Positions 10,774 to 23,817 of a DNA stretch of 64,000 bases are shown here, piece by piece. The notes below the pieces were generated by a model that was not told the origin of the DNA, did no database searches, and was given only the letters and a program-made list of their open reading frames with translations. The position numbers and the translations under genes were made by a program. Each line of letters begins with the position of its first letter. Position 1 is the first letter of the stretch. Source of the DNA: Xiphias gladius (lineage: Eukaryota; Chordata; Actinopteri; Istiophoriformes; Xiphiidae); assembly GCF_016859285.1 (NCBI RefSeq), contig NC_053414.1:770517-834516 (forward strand). Reading direction: 5' to 3'.

Positions 10774-12479
10774 TGATTACATCTCAGCCTACTTCCACTC
10801 CACCTGTTTTCCACTGGCACCGTCCCAGAGTCTGGGTGTTAATTTAAATATTTCTAAAATGTGTGATTGATTTGTGATTTTTTCTTTTTGGTTTGTTTGT
10901 TAACGTTGCGACGTGCGGAACGAGTGAAAGACATGCTCTGTTTTAACTGTTAATTTTAGTGATTCCATTCTTCACTCGCCAGCAGAAACGAGTGTCTTCG
11001 CGTTTCTATTTCAGATTACCTCACACACACTCGCACACAACCTGACCACGCAATGCAGGGTTTACAGGTCAAAGGTCATCCATCAATCCAGGCGGAGGAG
11101 CAGGAATTCATCGTCGTGTCCCTGCTACAGACGCCACAGTCAGTCCAAGCAGGTTTTCAGTCTGTCGTATCTTCACAGTGGCAAAGTAAACTCCAAAAAG
11201 TCTGCGTGTGGGCTAAAAAAAAACGTTTGAATGGAAACGAATTTGCACTGGAAAAGAACGTTTTGCCGTTTATTTGTTGAGTTTATTCGGCAGAGACAGT
11301 CAGAGGTGCAGTTTGATTGACACGCGCTGGTGTTGTATCACTTCCTGTTGTATAAAATGGTAAATGGTGAAATGTATCTTCAGTCTCAGCCCAAGCACTG
11401 TCCCAATTCAAAGTCCATGCTGAGACGAGAACGCCCCAAATGGCCCGGCGTGTTCTTGCCTTGTCCATTTTACCCAGGATGCTTTGGGAGCTGACTTGTG
11501 AGTCTGGATGGGCTCACGGCTGTTTTCAGTTTCGGTCCGTGGCTTTTACCGTGACACTAAAGTTAGTCTTGACGTTTCTTCAGCTGAGAAGTTAACGGCT
11601 CAAATTTTGAATATGTGCTGGATTTGTTAAAATCACAGCTCCTGCAACATCTCTGATGTTTTCGAAGATGCAAGGAGCTGGTAGCAGGGTATCGTCATCC
11701 TGTGGAGAACAGTGTGATCTCAACAGCTCCTTTTAATTCACATCTGGCTCTAAGGTTGGAAGATAAACTTTGGTGTCACAGTGTAAATGTAATATTTAGT
11801 TTGTCTGACGGTAAAGTGAAGCTTCCTGTTTTTGTTGGACAGCTTAACAACATGGGCATAGAGTATATGTGAAAAAGAGCAGTGTGGCGCCTGATATTAG
11901 ATTTAGTTTTAATGTAAAAATACATTTCAGCGAGGACAAGAAGCCAAAGTGTAATCTGTGTTGTCCCAACTGTAAATTCAACTTTAACTCCGGTTCACCC
12001 CCAAGAGCAAAAATTCAAACTTGGTCAGTCGTGAGAAAGGCCTTTTATCTTCCCTAATGAATAACCCAATAATGAAAATAACTGAGATCCAACAACCCGA
12101 CAACAAAATACCAAGGAATACTTTATTGATGGAGTGAACGCACAATAAATGAAGAGAAAAGAGTTACAGGCTGCTGTGACGCTCCCCGCAGACCAGTAAT
12201 AATTATTTGGTTTATCTGAGACAGGATGCGGGACGGACGACTTCCTGCTCTGCTTTTCAGAAGCAGAGCAGTGATCTGCTGCTGGTTTCTGACTGAACCT
12301 TTTACGCTCGCTTTCTTATTCCAACAGGGAAGACGCGTCACAAAGTAAAAAGGGTGAAGTTAGATCTTAATCCTGCAGCACACAGTGATATTTTAGACAA
12401 CAGTGTTCTTCCAACTTTGTGTCAACAGTTTGTGTTTGTCTTTGTCCCGTTTCAGCATGAAAGTGCCCCCATACACACA
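9863..12479. other. Spacer with microsatellite, no gene recognised
   Basis: Non-coding sequence with a long TG run at 10722-10769. Short open frames here (9960-10253, 10517-10870, 11053-11280) show no family resemblance and are treated as chance. Confidence 0.55.
10722..10769. repeat. (TG)n microsatellite
   Basis: An almost pure run of about 24 TG repeats ending in CGCG. Confidence 0.95.
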
Positions 12480-12745
12480 TCAGCTCCATAAAGAAATGGT
12501 TTCCCCGGTTTGGTGTGGAAGATATCACTGGTCCGCACAGAGTCCGGACACCTTTGTGATGAACTGGAACTGCGAGCCAGACCTTTCCACCCACCATCAG
12601 TGCCGGACCTCACCGATGCTCCGGTGTCTGAACGGGAGCGAATCCCCGCCGCAGGTTCAACATCTGGGTCAGAGACTGAAACCCGAAGAGCGGAGGCCGT
12701 TGGAGCAGCGGGTCAACGGACACGGAGTCAGAGTCACACGTTAAT
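12480..12745 (+). pseudogene. Tc1-like transposase C-terminal remnant
   Basis: The plus strand carries recognisable pieces of a fish Tc1-type (DD34E) transposase C-terminus: HKEMV.PVWCGR, then a damaged WSAQSP, then a DELE.RARP-like piece in another frame, and finally a segment matching VPDLT.A. Several frameshifts separate the pieces. The segment at 17283-17510 is the same sequence in opposite orientation at roughly 80% identity by eye. Confidence 0.75.
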
Positions 12746-13891
12746 CCGTCATGTACAGATGTATGTTGGAGGATTGCTATGCTGTCCAAATACTTTAGAG
12801 CGTGTAGCGTATCTGCATAAACCAGGTCTCAGCAGAGCTGAAACTGAGCAGCCAGGGTTCAGTAAAACTAAAAGGTATTGGATCACAGAGTGACTGTTGC
12901 TAGCAGAGGTGTACAGAGCTGCCCTTATCTTGTCAGGACCGTCCCGTGCTTTCGTGCAGCATACTCCCAAATTCTCAATAAATACATTAGCGCAACAATG
13001 TTGAGATACAGTGAGCCTGGGGCCTTGCACATTTGGTGGGGCAGCCTTGATCATTCCTGTCAGTAATAACATATAAGTCATCATGTTAATTGCTGAGATC
13101 TGGTAACATGCTCATCGTGAATAACTGTGTGAAACGATGGACAAAACTATGCAAATTAGACCCAGAATTATCCTTTAATTTATGATTTTCTATGAATGTG
13201 GAAGTCGTGTGATTTTAAACATCTACACTTTCTGTATTTGGGTGTTTGTTGGGCAAAAACAGATTTAAAATACCTCTGAGCTCATTTATCCCCCTCAAAC
13301 ACCAGAGGAGAGCAGATGTTGGCTGACAAAGGGGCATTTCCCACTAGATATGTCTGTCTTTTTAAATGACACTGCGTGCTCAGGTGCGATTGGTCCAGAG
13401 ATGCATGAAATCATCTTCAGTGCAGATGAAAGTGACCTCAGGACGACCGTCGTGCGTTGTCCTGTGTTCACATTTTTGCATATTCGAATCTTAAAGGTCA
13501 ACGTAGACCAGTAATCTGAATACGGGGAAGCATCAGGCCTTGTTTAGGGATCGAAAGTGATCAAACTGGCGAGTACGTTAAGATAGAGAAGCATTTAAGA
13601 CTGTAGATATAAGGTAAATGTAAGTAAATATATGAACATGCTCATTACTCTTGATCTGTATACATGTACCTGTAAAAAAGTCTAGATTTTTAAAGGTTTA
13701 AATGATGAGTTGTAGTTCTGTGGAGGTGTTTGTATCTGCGATCTGATTGGCTGCTGCTGCTGCTGCTGCTGGAAAATCTTCTGCCTCACTGTTTCCACAG
13801 GATGTGGTCGCCTGATGTGATCAAGCTGCACGAAGACGCCTGCGTCAAAGACGAAGGCGGCTGTGGTTTCTGCCTCAAAGCCTGCTGGGAC

Positions 13892-13893
<2 letters not shown>

Positions 13894-13931
<38 letters not shown>
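13894..13931. repeat. (GT)n microsatellite
   Basis: A pure GT run of about 19 units. Confidence 0.95.
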
Positions 13932-13933
<2 letters not shown>

Positions 13934-15154
13934 CGGGGAAAATGAGGTCAGGCGGTGCTGAGGTGAAGATGCCTCATCAGGTGTGGCCTCAGAATCAGCG
14001 TGAGAAAACAGATCAGACGCCTAAATATAAACCATCGCTGAAGCAGGTCACACTGTTCGTCTTCTTATGTGATGAATATGTCACCAAATACTTTACTTAT
14101 ATATTCAGGTGTGACTTACAAAACCAGGTGGACGCACAAACACCTGCTCAGGGGCCTGAAACCACCGGAAAGCCCCCAAATCTTTTTTCCTCTCTTACAA
14201 AAAAATGTTTTCCATGTCGGTACCATCCAGCTTCGTATTTTATTCTTGATTTTTAATATTGTCACATTGTTCTATTGTTGCTTCCATTGCAAAGTTCATG
14301 TTCTGTCAGTATCCATTTACGTAACAGTTCCATGTGTTTCTTTTTCTTGCTACAGTCACTTTACACTTTTCATAAGCGTGAAACAAGACAATATGTGACT
14401 TTTGGGGTTTTTTTAAAATGAAACTTTCAGTAAATGCAAACAAATAACGGAGAAATAAGAAACTGTATAAGACACTATATATTTTTTAAATGAAATCTAT
14501 GTAAATTAAATAAAAAATAGAGTTGTAAGGATCAACTCATGATGACGGATCAGGTCGTTCAAAACAAGTAACAGCAGGACGAGAGTCTGAGCTGCTGGTT
14601 TGGTCTGTAGTTACCTGTTGGAGACACAGGTGAGGGAGTTCATAGGGTCTCACAGGTGCATCTGGGGGCCCAGACAAACATAAATGACTCAATAACAATA
14701 AAAATGATGGGAACAAAACCGGTTACCGAGCACATGTATACTTTCATTTTCATCCACATTCACGTCTCATCATCTGAATCTGAACTTTCATCTTCTGCCT
14801 GTGAGGTAATGAAATTTGTTTACGCTGCAGTTTTAGGAATTTTCAAGAAATAAGAAAAAGGACTCAATAATCAACAAAATTACTGGAACAGCATCAGCAG
14901 ATTTTTTTCCAGTTTTATTTTCAAGAAAATAGTCCATTTTCACTGGGTCAGTGTTTGACTTCAGTGTTATGTACACATATTTTATTTAACACAAAAGAGA
15001 AGCTGGGTGTTCTGTACCAACCAGGCAAACTGGGAAACGGTCCCGGGGCCCCAGACCTCCAGGGGCCCCAGACCCCAGGTTCACTGTGAGTCGGTTGGTT
15101 CTTAATAATTTGATTATTTTTAACTTGGAAAAGGTCCCGTATTCCTTATTTTAC

Positions 15155-15162
15155 TGACGTCA
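15155..15162. promoter_or_regulatory. Perfect CRE palindrome TGACGTCA, possible enhancer element
   Basis: A full CRE octamer that runs directly into CAAAG, a TCF/LEF core on the reverse strand. Mammalian TCR alpha enhancers combine a CRE with a TCF/LEF site, Runx and Ets sites downstream of TRAC. This site is 8.4 kb past the TRAC polyA signal. One short match can arise by chance, so this is only a candidate. Confidence 0.2.
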
Positions 15163-17282
15163 AAGTAGAACTGTATCATCATCAAGTATTAATAGTCAAA
15201 ACATTTGTTATGCAGAATTGCCGCTTTTAGAGAATTGTATTCTCAATATTAGTGAACATATTACACTGTTGGATTATCATAAATGATACATGAGCAGGGG
15301 TCAACAAAGTGTTTTTGCTCAGGTGGGCGATCCAGCCATGCTGAAGAGAAAAACACGTGGGTAAGAAACTGTGTTGTTTCAGGTTGGGCCCTTTGAGATG
15401 AGTCGCCCAGGTCTGAATCATGTGGTCTCTTATGTAGTTTGCACAGAGGGAAGTGCTGTCAGTTATACAGGTTTAATTTATGTGCCTCCATCGAGTTTGG
15501 AAAAGTCCTCTTGTGTATGAATTCAGGTCTATTGTTAGGTTCGTGTTTTGTGGATGAACAGCAGTTTTACACCTTTGTTAGTCCTTTGTTAGTCTGTTAG
15601 TGCTTACGGTTACGTAAATATTGTAGACATTATACACTTTAGAAAAGAAACCCTCACAGGATTTCTCTCAGCATCTCTATTCTTTTTGGTATGTTTACGT
15701 CAAGGCCAGATTCGTGTGTTTGGTGGCTCCATGTTTGCTGTTGTGCCCCTGTTGCCTCCATGTTCCCATCAAGTTTGCTGCGGAAAGCACAGGAAACATG
15801 GCAGAAGATGGAGGCCCAGAAAACCAGGACAACCACAACTCCTCTACTGCAATACTACCTGCCCCAGGTTTCCTGTATATCAGTTAGTTATTATAAAACA
15901 CAACATCCTGTGGACACAAGATAAAACCAAGCAATGAAGGTTTAGAGCTAGATTTTGGCACGGGGCTCCAAAAAACACGACGATGTAGGAACCAGTCCAT
16001 ATTATACTTTTGTGATGTGATTCCCAAACAGATTTGCAATTAATCCAGTTAGCAACAAGGAGCTGACACACAGCGAACCTGGGCCTTTTGGGGCCCCCTG
16101 TGGTCTGGGACCTTGGCCCCCTTTGGCCAGTGTGATTCACAGCCTTTGTTTGTGTTTGTCCACTGTGACATCACACACATCTGCACTACTATATCACACA
16201 CTGTTTATCATTGCACAACATTACGTTACCGAATTTCTATTTTTGTCCGATATGACACCATGAGGTTTATGTATTTGATTGTCATGTTATAGTCTGTTCA
16301 GAGTATGTTTATAGATGTCAAACCCATCGTCATCGCCATCATCACCGTCATTCTCAGGATGGAGGTAGAGTTTGACCTATTTTTTTGTGCCAGCCCCGTG
16401 TGACCTGCTGTGACAGTAACCAGACTCTGCCAACTTTGACGGCGTTTGTTTATTTGTTGTTCTCTGCAGCTTCACCGCCAACAGGAAGAGCGCGGGAGAG
16501 TGCGCGTGAGGTTAAATAAAAAACAGAGGAAGTAACGAAGCTGCAGCAGCGCGAGGCTTTGAGGTCAGGTCACCCTCTGACAAACATCCGTCAGCAGACA
16601 GCGAAGAAAAACACGACCTCGGAATATTTCCAACACAAGTCATGGAAAAAAAACCTGCAGGTGGTTCAAACCTTTCAGGAACTTTGTGCCTGTAAGAAAA
16701 CAATAATATGAACATAAAAAAAGAATAATATATGGATATAACAGATAAACATCAAATAAATATAAATGTGTATAAATGATAAAACATATTGTAACTCTGT
16801 ATTTCACAGCATTTAGCATCTACAAGCATTTAATAAATCCTTTATAAGACACTGTAACATGTTTGTGACTCCATGTCCGTTGACCTGTTTAAAAAACAAA
16901 ACTTTATTAACGTTCAGTGTTTGTTCCCTCCTGTGTTTTATTGTGTTGTGGTTCATCCCCAGTTCTTCCAGCAGCCTCCGCTGACGAGTGTCCACCGGCT
17001 CCACTCCAGGAGGAGTTGGAGCCGGTGACGGAGACGTTAGGAAACACTGGGATCTGGTCACAGTTGTATCATAGTCTGTCAATAAACCAGTTATTCTACT
17101 GTAATTTCAGACCTCATCAGTGAGACAACATTTTGCATATTCTGTTTTCAGGTCACATCTGAAAAAACAGACTGAACTGGCTACAAACATCTGAAGCCAA
17201 GAAACAATCTCAAATTATATTTAAAAGTTTATTAGGAAATCGGTAATCGATCTACCACCTTAACTTATAGCTGAACCTTCCC

Positions 17283-17510
17283 TCCACATGTGACTGTGAC
17301 TCCATGTCCGTTGACCTGCTGCTCCAACGGCTTCCGATCTTCTGGATTCGGTCTCTGACCCAGATGTTGAACCTGCTGCAGGGATTTGGTCTCGTTCAGT
17401 CACCAGAGCTTCGGTGAGGTCCAGCACTGACGCTCTGGTGATAAGGTCTGTTCAAGTTCAAGTTCCTCCACACCAAACCGGGAGAAGCATTTCTTTATAA
17501 AGCTGTCTTT
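17283..17510 (-). pseudogene. Tc1-like transposase C-terminal remnant, inverted copy
   Basis: The reverse complement aligns with 12480-12745 over its whole length, including the blocks for HKEM, the VEEL region, DLTEAL and the terminal VEQQVNGHGV-like stretch. It is decayed, with no complete frame. Confidence 0.7.
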
Positions 17511-17604
17511 TTGTTATGTTGAAAGCAGAAAAGAAGCAAACACACACTCTTGTGTTACATGAATGACTGATAAAAGGCTCTTTATTAGCGTCTAGGCTAC
17601 GGTC

Positions 17605-17641
<37 letters not shown>

Positions 17642-20130
17642 AATGAAAACTATTGGCTAAAAGAAAGAAACAGAGGTTTGGCTGGTAATGGGTTGTTTGG
17701 GGCTTCAAGCTGAGGCCATCCCGAGTGGTGCTCGTCAAAAAAGGTTCTGGTTCCAGTTTATCTTTTTGTGGTTGGTCCAAAGAGAAAACAAATGTGGAGG
17801 TAGTCGGCTTAACTGTCCAACTCAGCCAAGGTCCAGCGGACAAAACAGGTGTGGGCTGTGTCTCAGTCCAACTTCAGCTCAACCAAGTTGACCACTGAAT
17901 GCTGCTATGCATGACCACCTACTACACCCAGGCCTCAGACTTGTGAGTCGATAATATGAACCTTCTACTCAACCTCATAACTGACACAGAGTTGGAAGAG
18001 ACATCACACGTCAACATACATCAGGCTAAAAAGGAACAAGCTTCTCTTTTATAATGCGGTCTGTTGTCTTTGCCACCTCTACGAGGACTTCAAAGGTCAG
18101 AGGTCAGGGTCTGGAGCTGGGAGGGATACCTGGTCTTGCTCATGGACACTTCGGCGTCAGCTCTTCCAGATTAGGGACAGTGTCTCTGTGTGAAGCGACA
18201 AACGGATGGGTTGACGCAGACTTGACTTTTCTTGGGATTCAACAATGATCAAAGGGAGTTTGAAGATTAGTCGTAGTTGTACTGCGGAGGCACGAAGAGC
18301 AGAGCTGGGTTTCGCGTTGACGCTGAAGCTTATTTGTCGAGCTACGAAAAACATAGAAATGAAACGTTTTGTCAAGTCCGGGCTGTGAAAACACATGTGA
18401 GGTGTATGGGTGCATCCAAATCTGACTGCAATAAAAAATCCGATTTTTCAGTATGTCAAATAAGAACTCGTTCATATTTCCTCAACTAATTGTTATAGTT
18501 GTGTAAAAAAATGACCTTAATTCATCCTACAGAGCCACAGGTGATCTCTTCTTCTTCTTGCTGACTTTTTGAGGCGGTTTAGAAAGTGATGATGACAACA
18601 GTGGCATTAACCTGTTTTGTGTTTATTGCAATTTCTGCCCATTTCTCTCTTTTATTTATTATTATTGTTCGCTGCTGTCTGTAAGCTAACCTGCCCAAGC
18701 GGGACATCAACGTTCTACTCTGCTCTTCTCTACCAGATTTGGCAGGTTAATCGTTTCTTACTATTATAAACACCTGCTGTCAGTCATTTTCTAATATCAG
18801 TTGTGACTTTTGGCACATGATGGATACTTATTTCACGACAAACTTGGTGCTGTGAAATGCACAACAGCATCAATAGCTCGACAGAGCCCGCACAGTCCGG
18901 CTGCAGCAGTTTGTCAGTGTTATCAGAAATGAGTTGAAGCTGCAGCGTGTCCGGGTCCGCTGCTGTCGGCTGACAGTTAGAACTGTTGGAACTCATGTGG
19001 CCTGCAGGTGGAGCACCGCGGCCTTTCGGTTTGCTTTCTTTGACGTGACATGAGCCCCATCCTCTGGCTTTTTCCACAAACTGTCACACAGAACTCAATG
19101 AGTCCAGGTTAGAGCAGGTTCTTTATATCATGTCATGCAGGAAGGCCTTTTGTTTTTATTTGATTTTTTCTGAAGGCTAGTTTGTGTTTGCTGAAACATA
19201 TCGTGTACACAGATCTGTTCTGGACAAACAGGAATGTAGATGAGCCTTTGCAAAGTTCATCAGCCACAATGAGACAATGGTCATGTTAAGAAAGAAAAAA
19301 AAAATTATAAAGTGAAAATTCTACCAGCTTTGTTTTCCCCTTTTAAGTTACATGAAAGGTGCTGAAGACAGGGCCTGAATATGCCTGCTGCCACCATTAC
19401 AAACAGCCCATTAGCACCGAGCATGTTCCTTTTATTAATTATGTTCCCAGATTTACTCTCATGTGATGTCTTCTGATGTGAAATGAAATTAAAATGCTTA
19501 AAAGGACACGTCCTGTTACTGTCGCTGTGTACGATGCCTCGATAGGAAGAAGGTCACTGCGGAAATGTCAGATATTGTTTTCCATTAACCGTTGCACGTG
19601 AGATCATTGCATTGAGTGTGTTTGACTCTGTCTTGATGTAGTTCGAGTGTCTGTAGGGATGTTCACAGATGTTAATGAGAAAGGGGACACCTCAAATATC
19701 ATTCAACAGGTGAAAGAGACACCAGAGAGTCTAGAACTGAACCGGGGCTAAAACGCCAGTGACTACTTGTCTTTGTATCGTGTTGTTCACAAGCCTCGGC
19801 ACGCGACTGAATTCACTGCCAAGGTTGCTGCAACCAGGTGGCTGCCATCTTAAGCCATTCTTGTGTTTTTTCTGCCTCTATTGTTTGTATTGTTTGCTCT
19901 GCAATAACAGAAATAAAGTTTCTTTTATTCGACTTTTTTGTTGTTGCACTGAACGTCTACATTGGCCCACTGGTAAAAATATAGCAGCTAGGCCCCCGTT
20001 GACCACGCCTTTCCCTCATTCTATATTTTCTTGGTTTAGGGAATATGACCCGGCCCAGATTTGCTATGTGTTATGTGATTAAACACACAGCGAATAAAAC
20101 AGGTTAGGCCCTGTGTCAGTTGATATCGTC
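17511..20130. other. Spacer, no gene recognised
   Basis: Non-coding DNA with a GT microsatellite at 17608-17637. A segment at about 18830-19080 resembles 21430-21620 in sequence order (pairs such as TCAGAAATGA and CTGCTGTC.GCT), so the two are likely diverged copies of one repeat. No gene was seen. Confidence 0.55.
17608..17637. repeat. (GT)n microsatellite
   Basis: A GT run of about 15 units. Confidence 0.95.
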
Positions 20131-20138
20131 CTTCAGTG

Positions 20139-20985
20139 CAGTGTTAATTTTGTCAGCTATTTTTAGATTTAGTCTTAGTCCTGAGATAGAAAGTCCGTGT
20201 TAGTTTTAGTCACAATTAGTCAACTTCACCCTTTTATTTTTAGCCGACTAAAACGCCGTACATTTTAGTCCACTTTTAGTCAAGACCAAGAATGAGGAAT
20301 TTAGTCAAACTTCAGCGAACCGCTTCCAAATAAGTCTGGAAAAGATGCAACAACATTAGAGGATCCAACCTAATCTAAGTCGGAAATCAATCACAAAGTA
20401 AGCAGAAGAGAGAAACCCCTTCACAATCAAAAAGAACCTTGTACAAAAGCCCTGCAATAAATCCTGTCCCCATTATTTTCAGTTTTGTCAGGACTGAGCC
20501 AGCTTGGTGTTGATTTTATTCTGTAATTTTGTAGACCTTAGTGGTGGTGTTGTACTAGACTGTGTTGTACAGTCAGTGTTTAGAATGGATTGAACTCTAT
20601 CATTTAAATACATTTGTAAAGAAAATACTCTTTGCACACAAATCACGCTGAGTACTAGAGAGCGAACTACTGTCCAACAGACTCTATTCTATATGACATG
20701 CTGCGCATCTTAATAACCAGCGCTCACATAGACCACATTTAGCTGTCATGGACCCATTCACACTCAAAAAGACCTTAAATGTGTGTGGACATTCAGTTGT
20801 GTGTGTTTTAACGTGGAGAGCGTGTTTCACACACCAGAACAAACAACTGCATCAATCGTCGATGAAAAAAGACGAGACGAGGGTTTGTGACCTCAAAACT
20901 TTACCGCGGTCTCTCTGTATTTTAGCTGGCGAAAAGAGATGACGGAAACATTTCGTCAGAGTTTTCGTGAACAAAATTAACAGTA
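20139..20985. mobile_element. hAT-like non-autonomous DNA transposon (MITE)
   Basis: The two ends are inverted repeats: CAGTGTTAATTTTGT at the left, and TACTGTTAATTTTGT read inward from the right (13 of 15 identical). They are flanked by a near-perfect 8-bp target-site duplication, CTTCAGTG at 20131-20138 and CTTCAGCG at 20986-20993. An 8-bp duplication and YARNG-type ends are hAT hallmarks. The 847-bp interior has repeated ACTAAA/TTTAGT motifs common in fish repeats and no transposase frame. The open frame at 20748-20942 inside it is not transposase-like. Confidence 0.85.
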
Positions 20986-21068
20986 CTTCAGCGGTTCATA
21001 TTCCTAAACACACTTTAGCCTGAATTACTACAAACCAGTTGACACACAGACAATCTTGGATTTCTGGG

Positions 21069-21285
21069 GACCCTGGCCCGTGGGCCCCTGGGACCCTGGC
21101 CCGTGGGCCCCTGGGACCCTGGCCCGTGGGCCCCTGGGAACCTGGCACGTGGGCCCCTGGCACCCTGGCCCCAGGGACCCTGGGCCCCTGGCACTCTGGG
21201 ACCCTGGCCCGTGGGCCCCTGGGACCCTGGCCCGTGGGCCCGTGGGACCCTGGCCCGTGGGCCCGTGGGCCCCTGGTCCCTGGGG
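21069..21285. repeat. 23-bp GC-rich minisatellite
   Basis: About nine to ten copies of a 23-bp unit beginning GACCCTGGCCCGTGGGCCCC. Unit starts at 21069, 21092 and 21115 are exactly 23 apart, and later units are diverged or shortened. Proline/glycine-rich open frames over this stretch on both strands are by-products of the repeat. Confidence 0.95.
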
Positions 21286-23814
21286 CTGTTACCTATTCTG
21301 CCTGCGTGGTGGTCCAGCCTCAGCTTCAACCCATTCTTCCTCTGTGTGATTCACTGTTTTATCGTGAAGAGAAAGTAATGGTCTCATAAAAAGTGACAAT
21401 ACATAATAATGACAAAAACATCTGGACTGAGTCTGTGTGGTCCAGCTGCAGAGGGTTGCTGGTGATATCAGAAATGACCTGAAGCCGCTGTGCCTCTGGT
21501 CCCCTGCTGTCAGCTCAGCTTCAGAAGGTTACAGGAGTCGTGTGCCCTGTAGGTGGCGTACTGCAGGTTTGCTTTTTAACGGTACACCAGCGCCGCCTTG
21601 TGGCTTTTCTCGGGAACTGTCACCGAGGCAGGTGCTCATTATCCTGTGATGTGGGAGGCCACTTTGGTTTTTCCTTATCCAACGCACAGGATGCTAGGCT
21701 GCAAAAAACAAGCTGTGAATCTGCTTGTGGCAGCAGGATTTGAATATTGCGTGTCCTACGTCAAAGGTAATTTTATTGTAAGTTTTAATATTTTCAATAC
21801 AGGCCCCTGGAACAGTAGTTAGAAGTAGTAGTAGTAACAGTCAACAGGGATTCAAATAAATAATAAATGACAAACAATTTCCATCAGATATTGATATTTT
21901 TTAAAATCTCAATATTAAGGCTGAATGGCAATTTTGGAGTTTGTTTTGTCCATAGAAATTCTAAAACTTAGGAAATGTTTTGAATCAAGAGTTGAAGAAC
22001 ACACACATAAGATTAAATCCGCCTCTAAAGTTTTGCACACTTCTGCGAAGAAGTTCACATGCCTCGTTTATAATTCAGTTTTTAGTCAGTACTTGGTATT
22101 TGGTATATTTATTTAGAGATTTCACTTGCAAAGCGAATCAGTTTTACTGAATACTGCTGAAAAAAACAAACATATTTTGTGCCCACGCAGTTTTGCTGCT
22201 TCCCTTATGTCCTCCTACGGCATTCATTATTACTGTTCAAGTATGAGTCCACATTACAGAATATAAGATATGCATAGAAATGCCAGTATGTAGACTACTG
22301 AGATAGAAAATACAACACATTTACTAATATCAAAATAATTAGCTTCTGTTTAATTAACTCAAGAGAAATGAGATTCACTGAAGACTTTGTCCAGCCTGGA
22401 TGTTTGGCTGGACGTGCATCCGCTGACTTTATCGATGTGGAAAGATGAATGATTATCCAAAGTATTGTATTGAACCCCTCAGCAGATATTCTGGTCGTGA
22501 GTGGCCGGCAATAACTCAGCTAATCTCGCAGATGAAGCATCATCTGTTGCGATTAAATTCTCCCCCTTGTCTTTTTTTTATTTATATTTATTATTAGTTA
22601 TTTAATATTTATTTATTTTTTTGTAAAAACGTGCTCATGTCGGGACAGCAGCATAAGAAACGTGTGTATCTCCTGTGTTCCGGTTTGTTGTCTCAAAGTA
22701 AAGAGAAACTGAAAAAAAGCCCGTATTAACCCTTAATCTGAAAGTTATTTATTAATAACAAAAAATAAATAAATGTGTCCAACATGTATAAAATCATACC
22801 TTATTTCTGTTGATTAGCTTTATTTTCCTTGAACCTCGGGAACTTTAATAAACTAAATCCACAGATCAATTTAAAAGATTTAAAAAAACAAACAACAAAA
22901 AAACTCAAACAAAACACTGCTGACAGCTGCGTTTCATAATAATAATAATAATAACTTTATGCACCGTGTAAAACACTCAACAGGAACCACAAAGGCACAT
23001 GTGAATACACATTACGAGACAGCGGAGTCACACGACTACCGGCCGTAGAGATGAGCAAACAACAAACATTGATGAAAGTGGAATAATTCAAAAAGCTCTA
23101 CAGAAATAAATACAGCACGATCGGGATTTGTTTGTTCATTTGTCAGCAGGATCCCACAAAAACTACTGAGCCGATTGGCACCGAACTCGGGGCAGGGACG
23201 GGACGTGGGCCAGGGACGGATCCAGGACATTTCGGTGCGGATCCGGTCGGAGGGGCCGGATCCAGGAACGTTCGATCACTCTGCTTAACACTGCGAGACA
23301 TTTTCTCAGGAACCCACGTATGGATCTGGATGCGAAAAAAATCAGACATATTTTGGGTTTGGCGACCGATGAGTTTGTACAAATGAGTGAGGATCCGGAC
23401 AAAAATCCTCCTCCGCTGGAAGGAAACGGCGCATCCGCATCACACGCAGTCTTCTACTTATGACCTTGGGCCTCTTTTGTTTTAGGACAAACGCGTTATT
23501 TATGTGACCCCGCCACCTTTCGATGAGAGCCAGACGGACGCGGCCGAGGCGTCAGTCCAATTCGCGATGTGATTGGTCGATTCAACCGCGAGCGCCGAAA
23601 GCGTCGCCGGCGTAACCAACTGTCAGTCATTCAGAAAAAATGAAATAAAAATAAATAAAGATTAAAACAAACAGGAAACAAACGGAACTTCAGTCACAAC
23701 CTGCGCAGACCGCGGTGACCGCGAAGAGGCGGGTATGGAGGAAGAAGGTGTTCACGTTGGGGAAATTGGCCAAGAATGGAGGATTTCTCGGAAGAACACT
23801 TCCAATGTTCAGTT
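21286..23814. other. Spacer with CpG-rich right end, no gene recognised
   Basis: The left part is AT-rich with an AAT run at 22937-22953. From about 23160 the sequence becomes CpG-rich, with repeated GGATCCGG-like words around 23215-23275. An inverted CCAAT (GATTGG) is at 23570-23575. No coding sequence was recognised. Confidence 0.5.
23480..23720. promoter_or_regulatory. CpG-dense, CCAAT-bearing stretch beside the satellite
   Basis: The sequence is dense in CpG (CGCGGCCGAGGCG, CGCGAGCGCCGAAAGCGTCG) and holds an inverted CCAAT box around 23570. It sits just upstream of the 20-bp satellite. It looks promoter-like in composition, but there is no transcript or gene to attach it to. Confidence 0.25.
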
Positions 23815-23817
23815 CGA

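Larger units (their letters stand above)
12746..17282. other. Spacer, no gene recognised
   Basis: Non-coding DNA with a GT microsatellite (13894-13931) and a CRE-like octamer at 15155-15162. The tail of a Tc1 remnant is possible near 16855-16890, which shares ACTCCATGTCCGTTGACCTG with 17300-17320. The open frame at 13897-14256 starts in the microsatellite and is not convincing. Confidence 0.55.

Noticed and set aside
21015-21389. Pro/Gly-rich, collagen-like open frames on both strands
   Set aside because: They are translations of the 23-bp minisatellite, overlapping on both strands without conserved domains.
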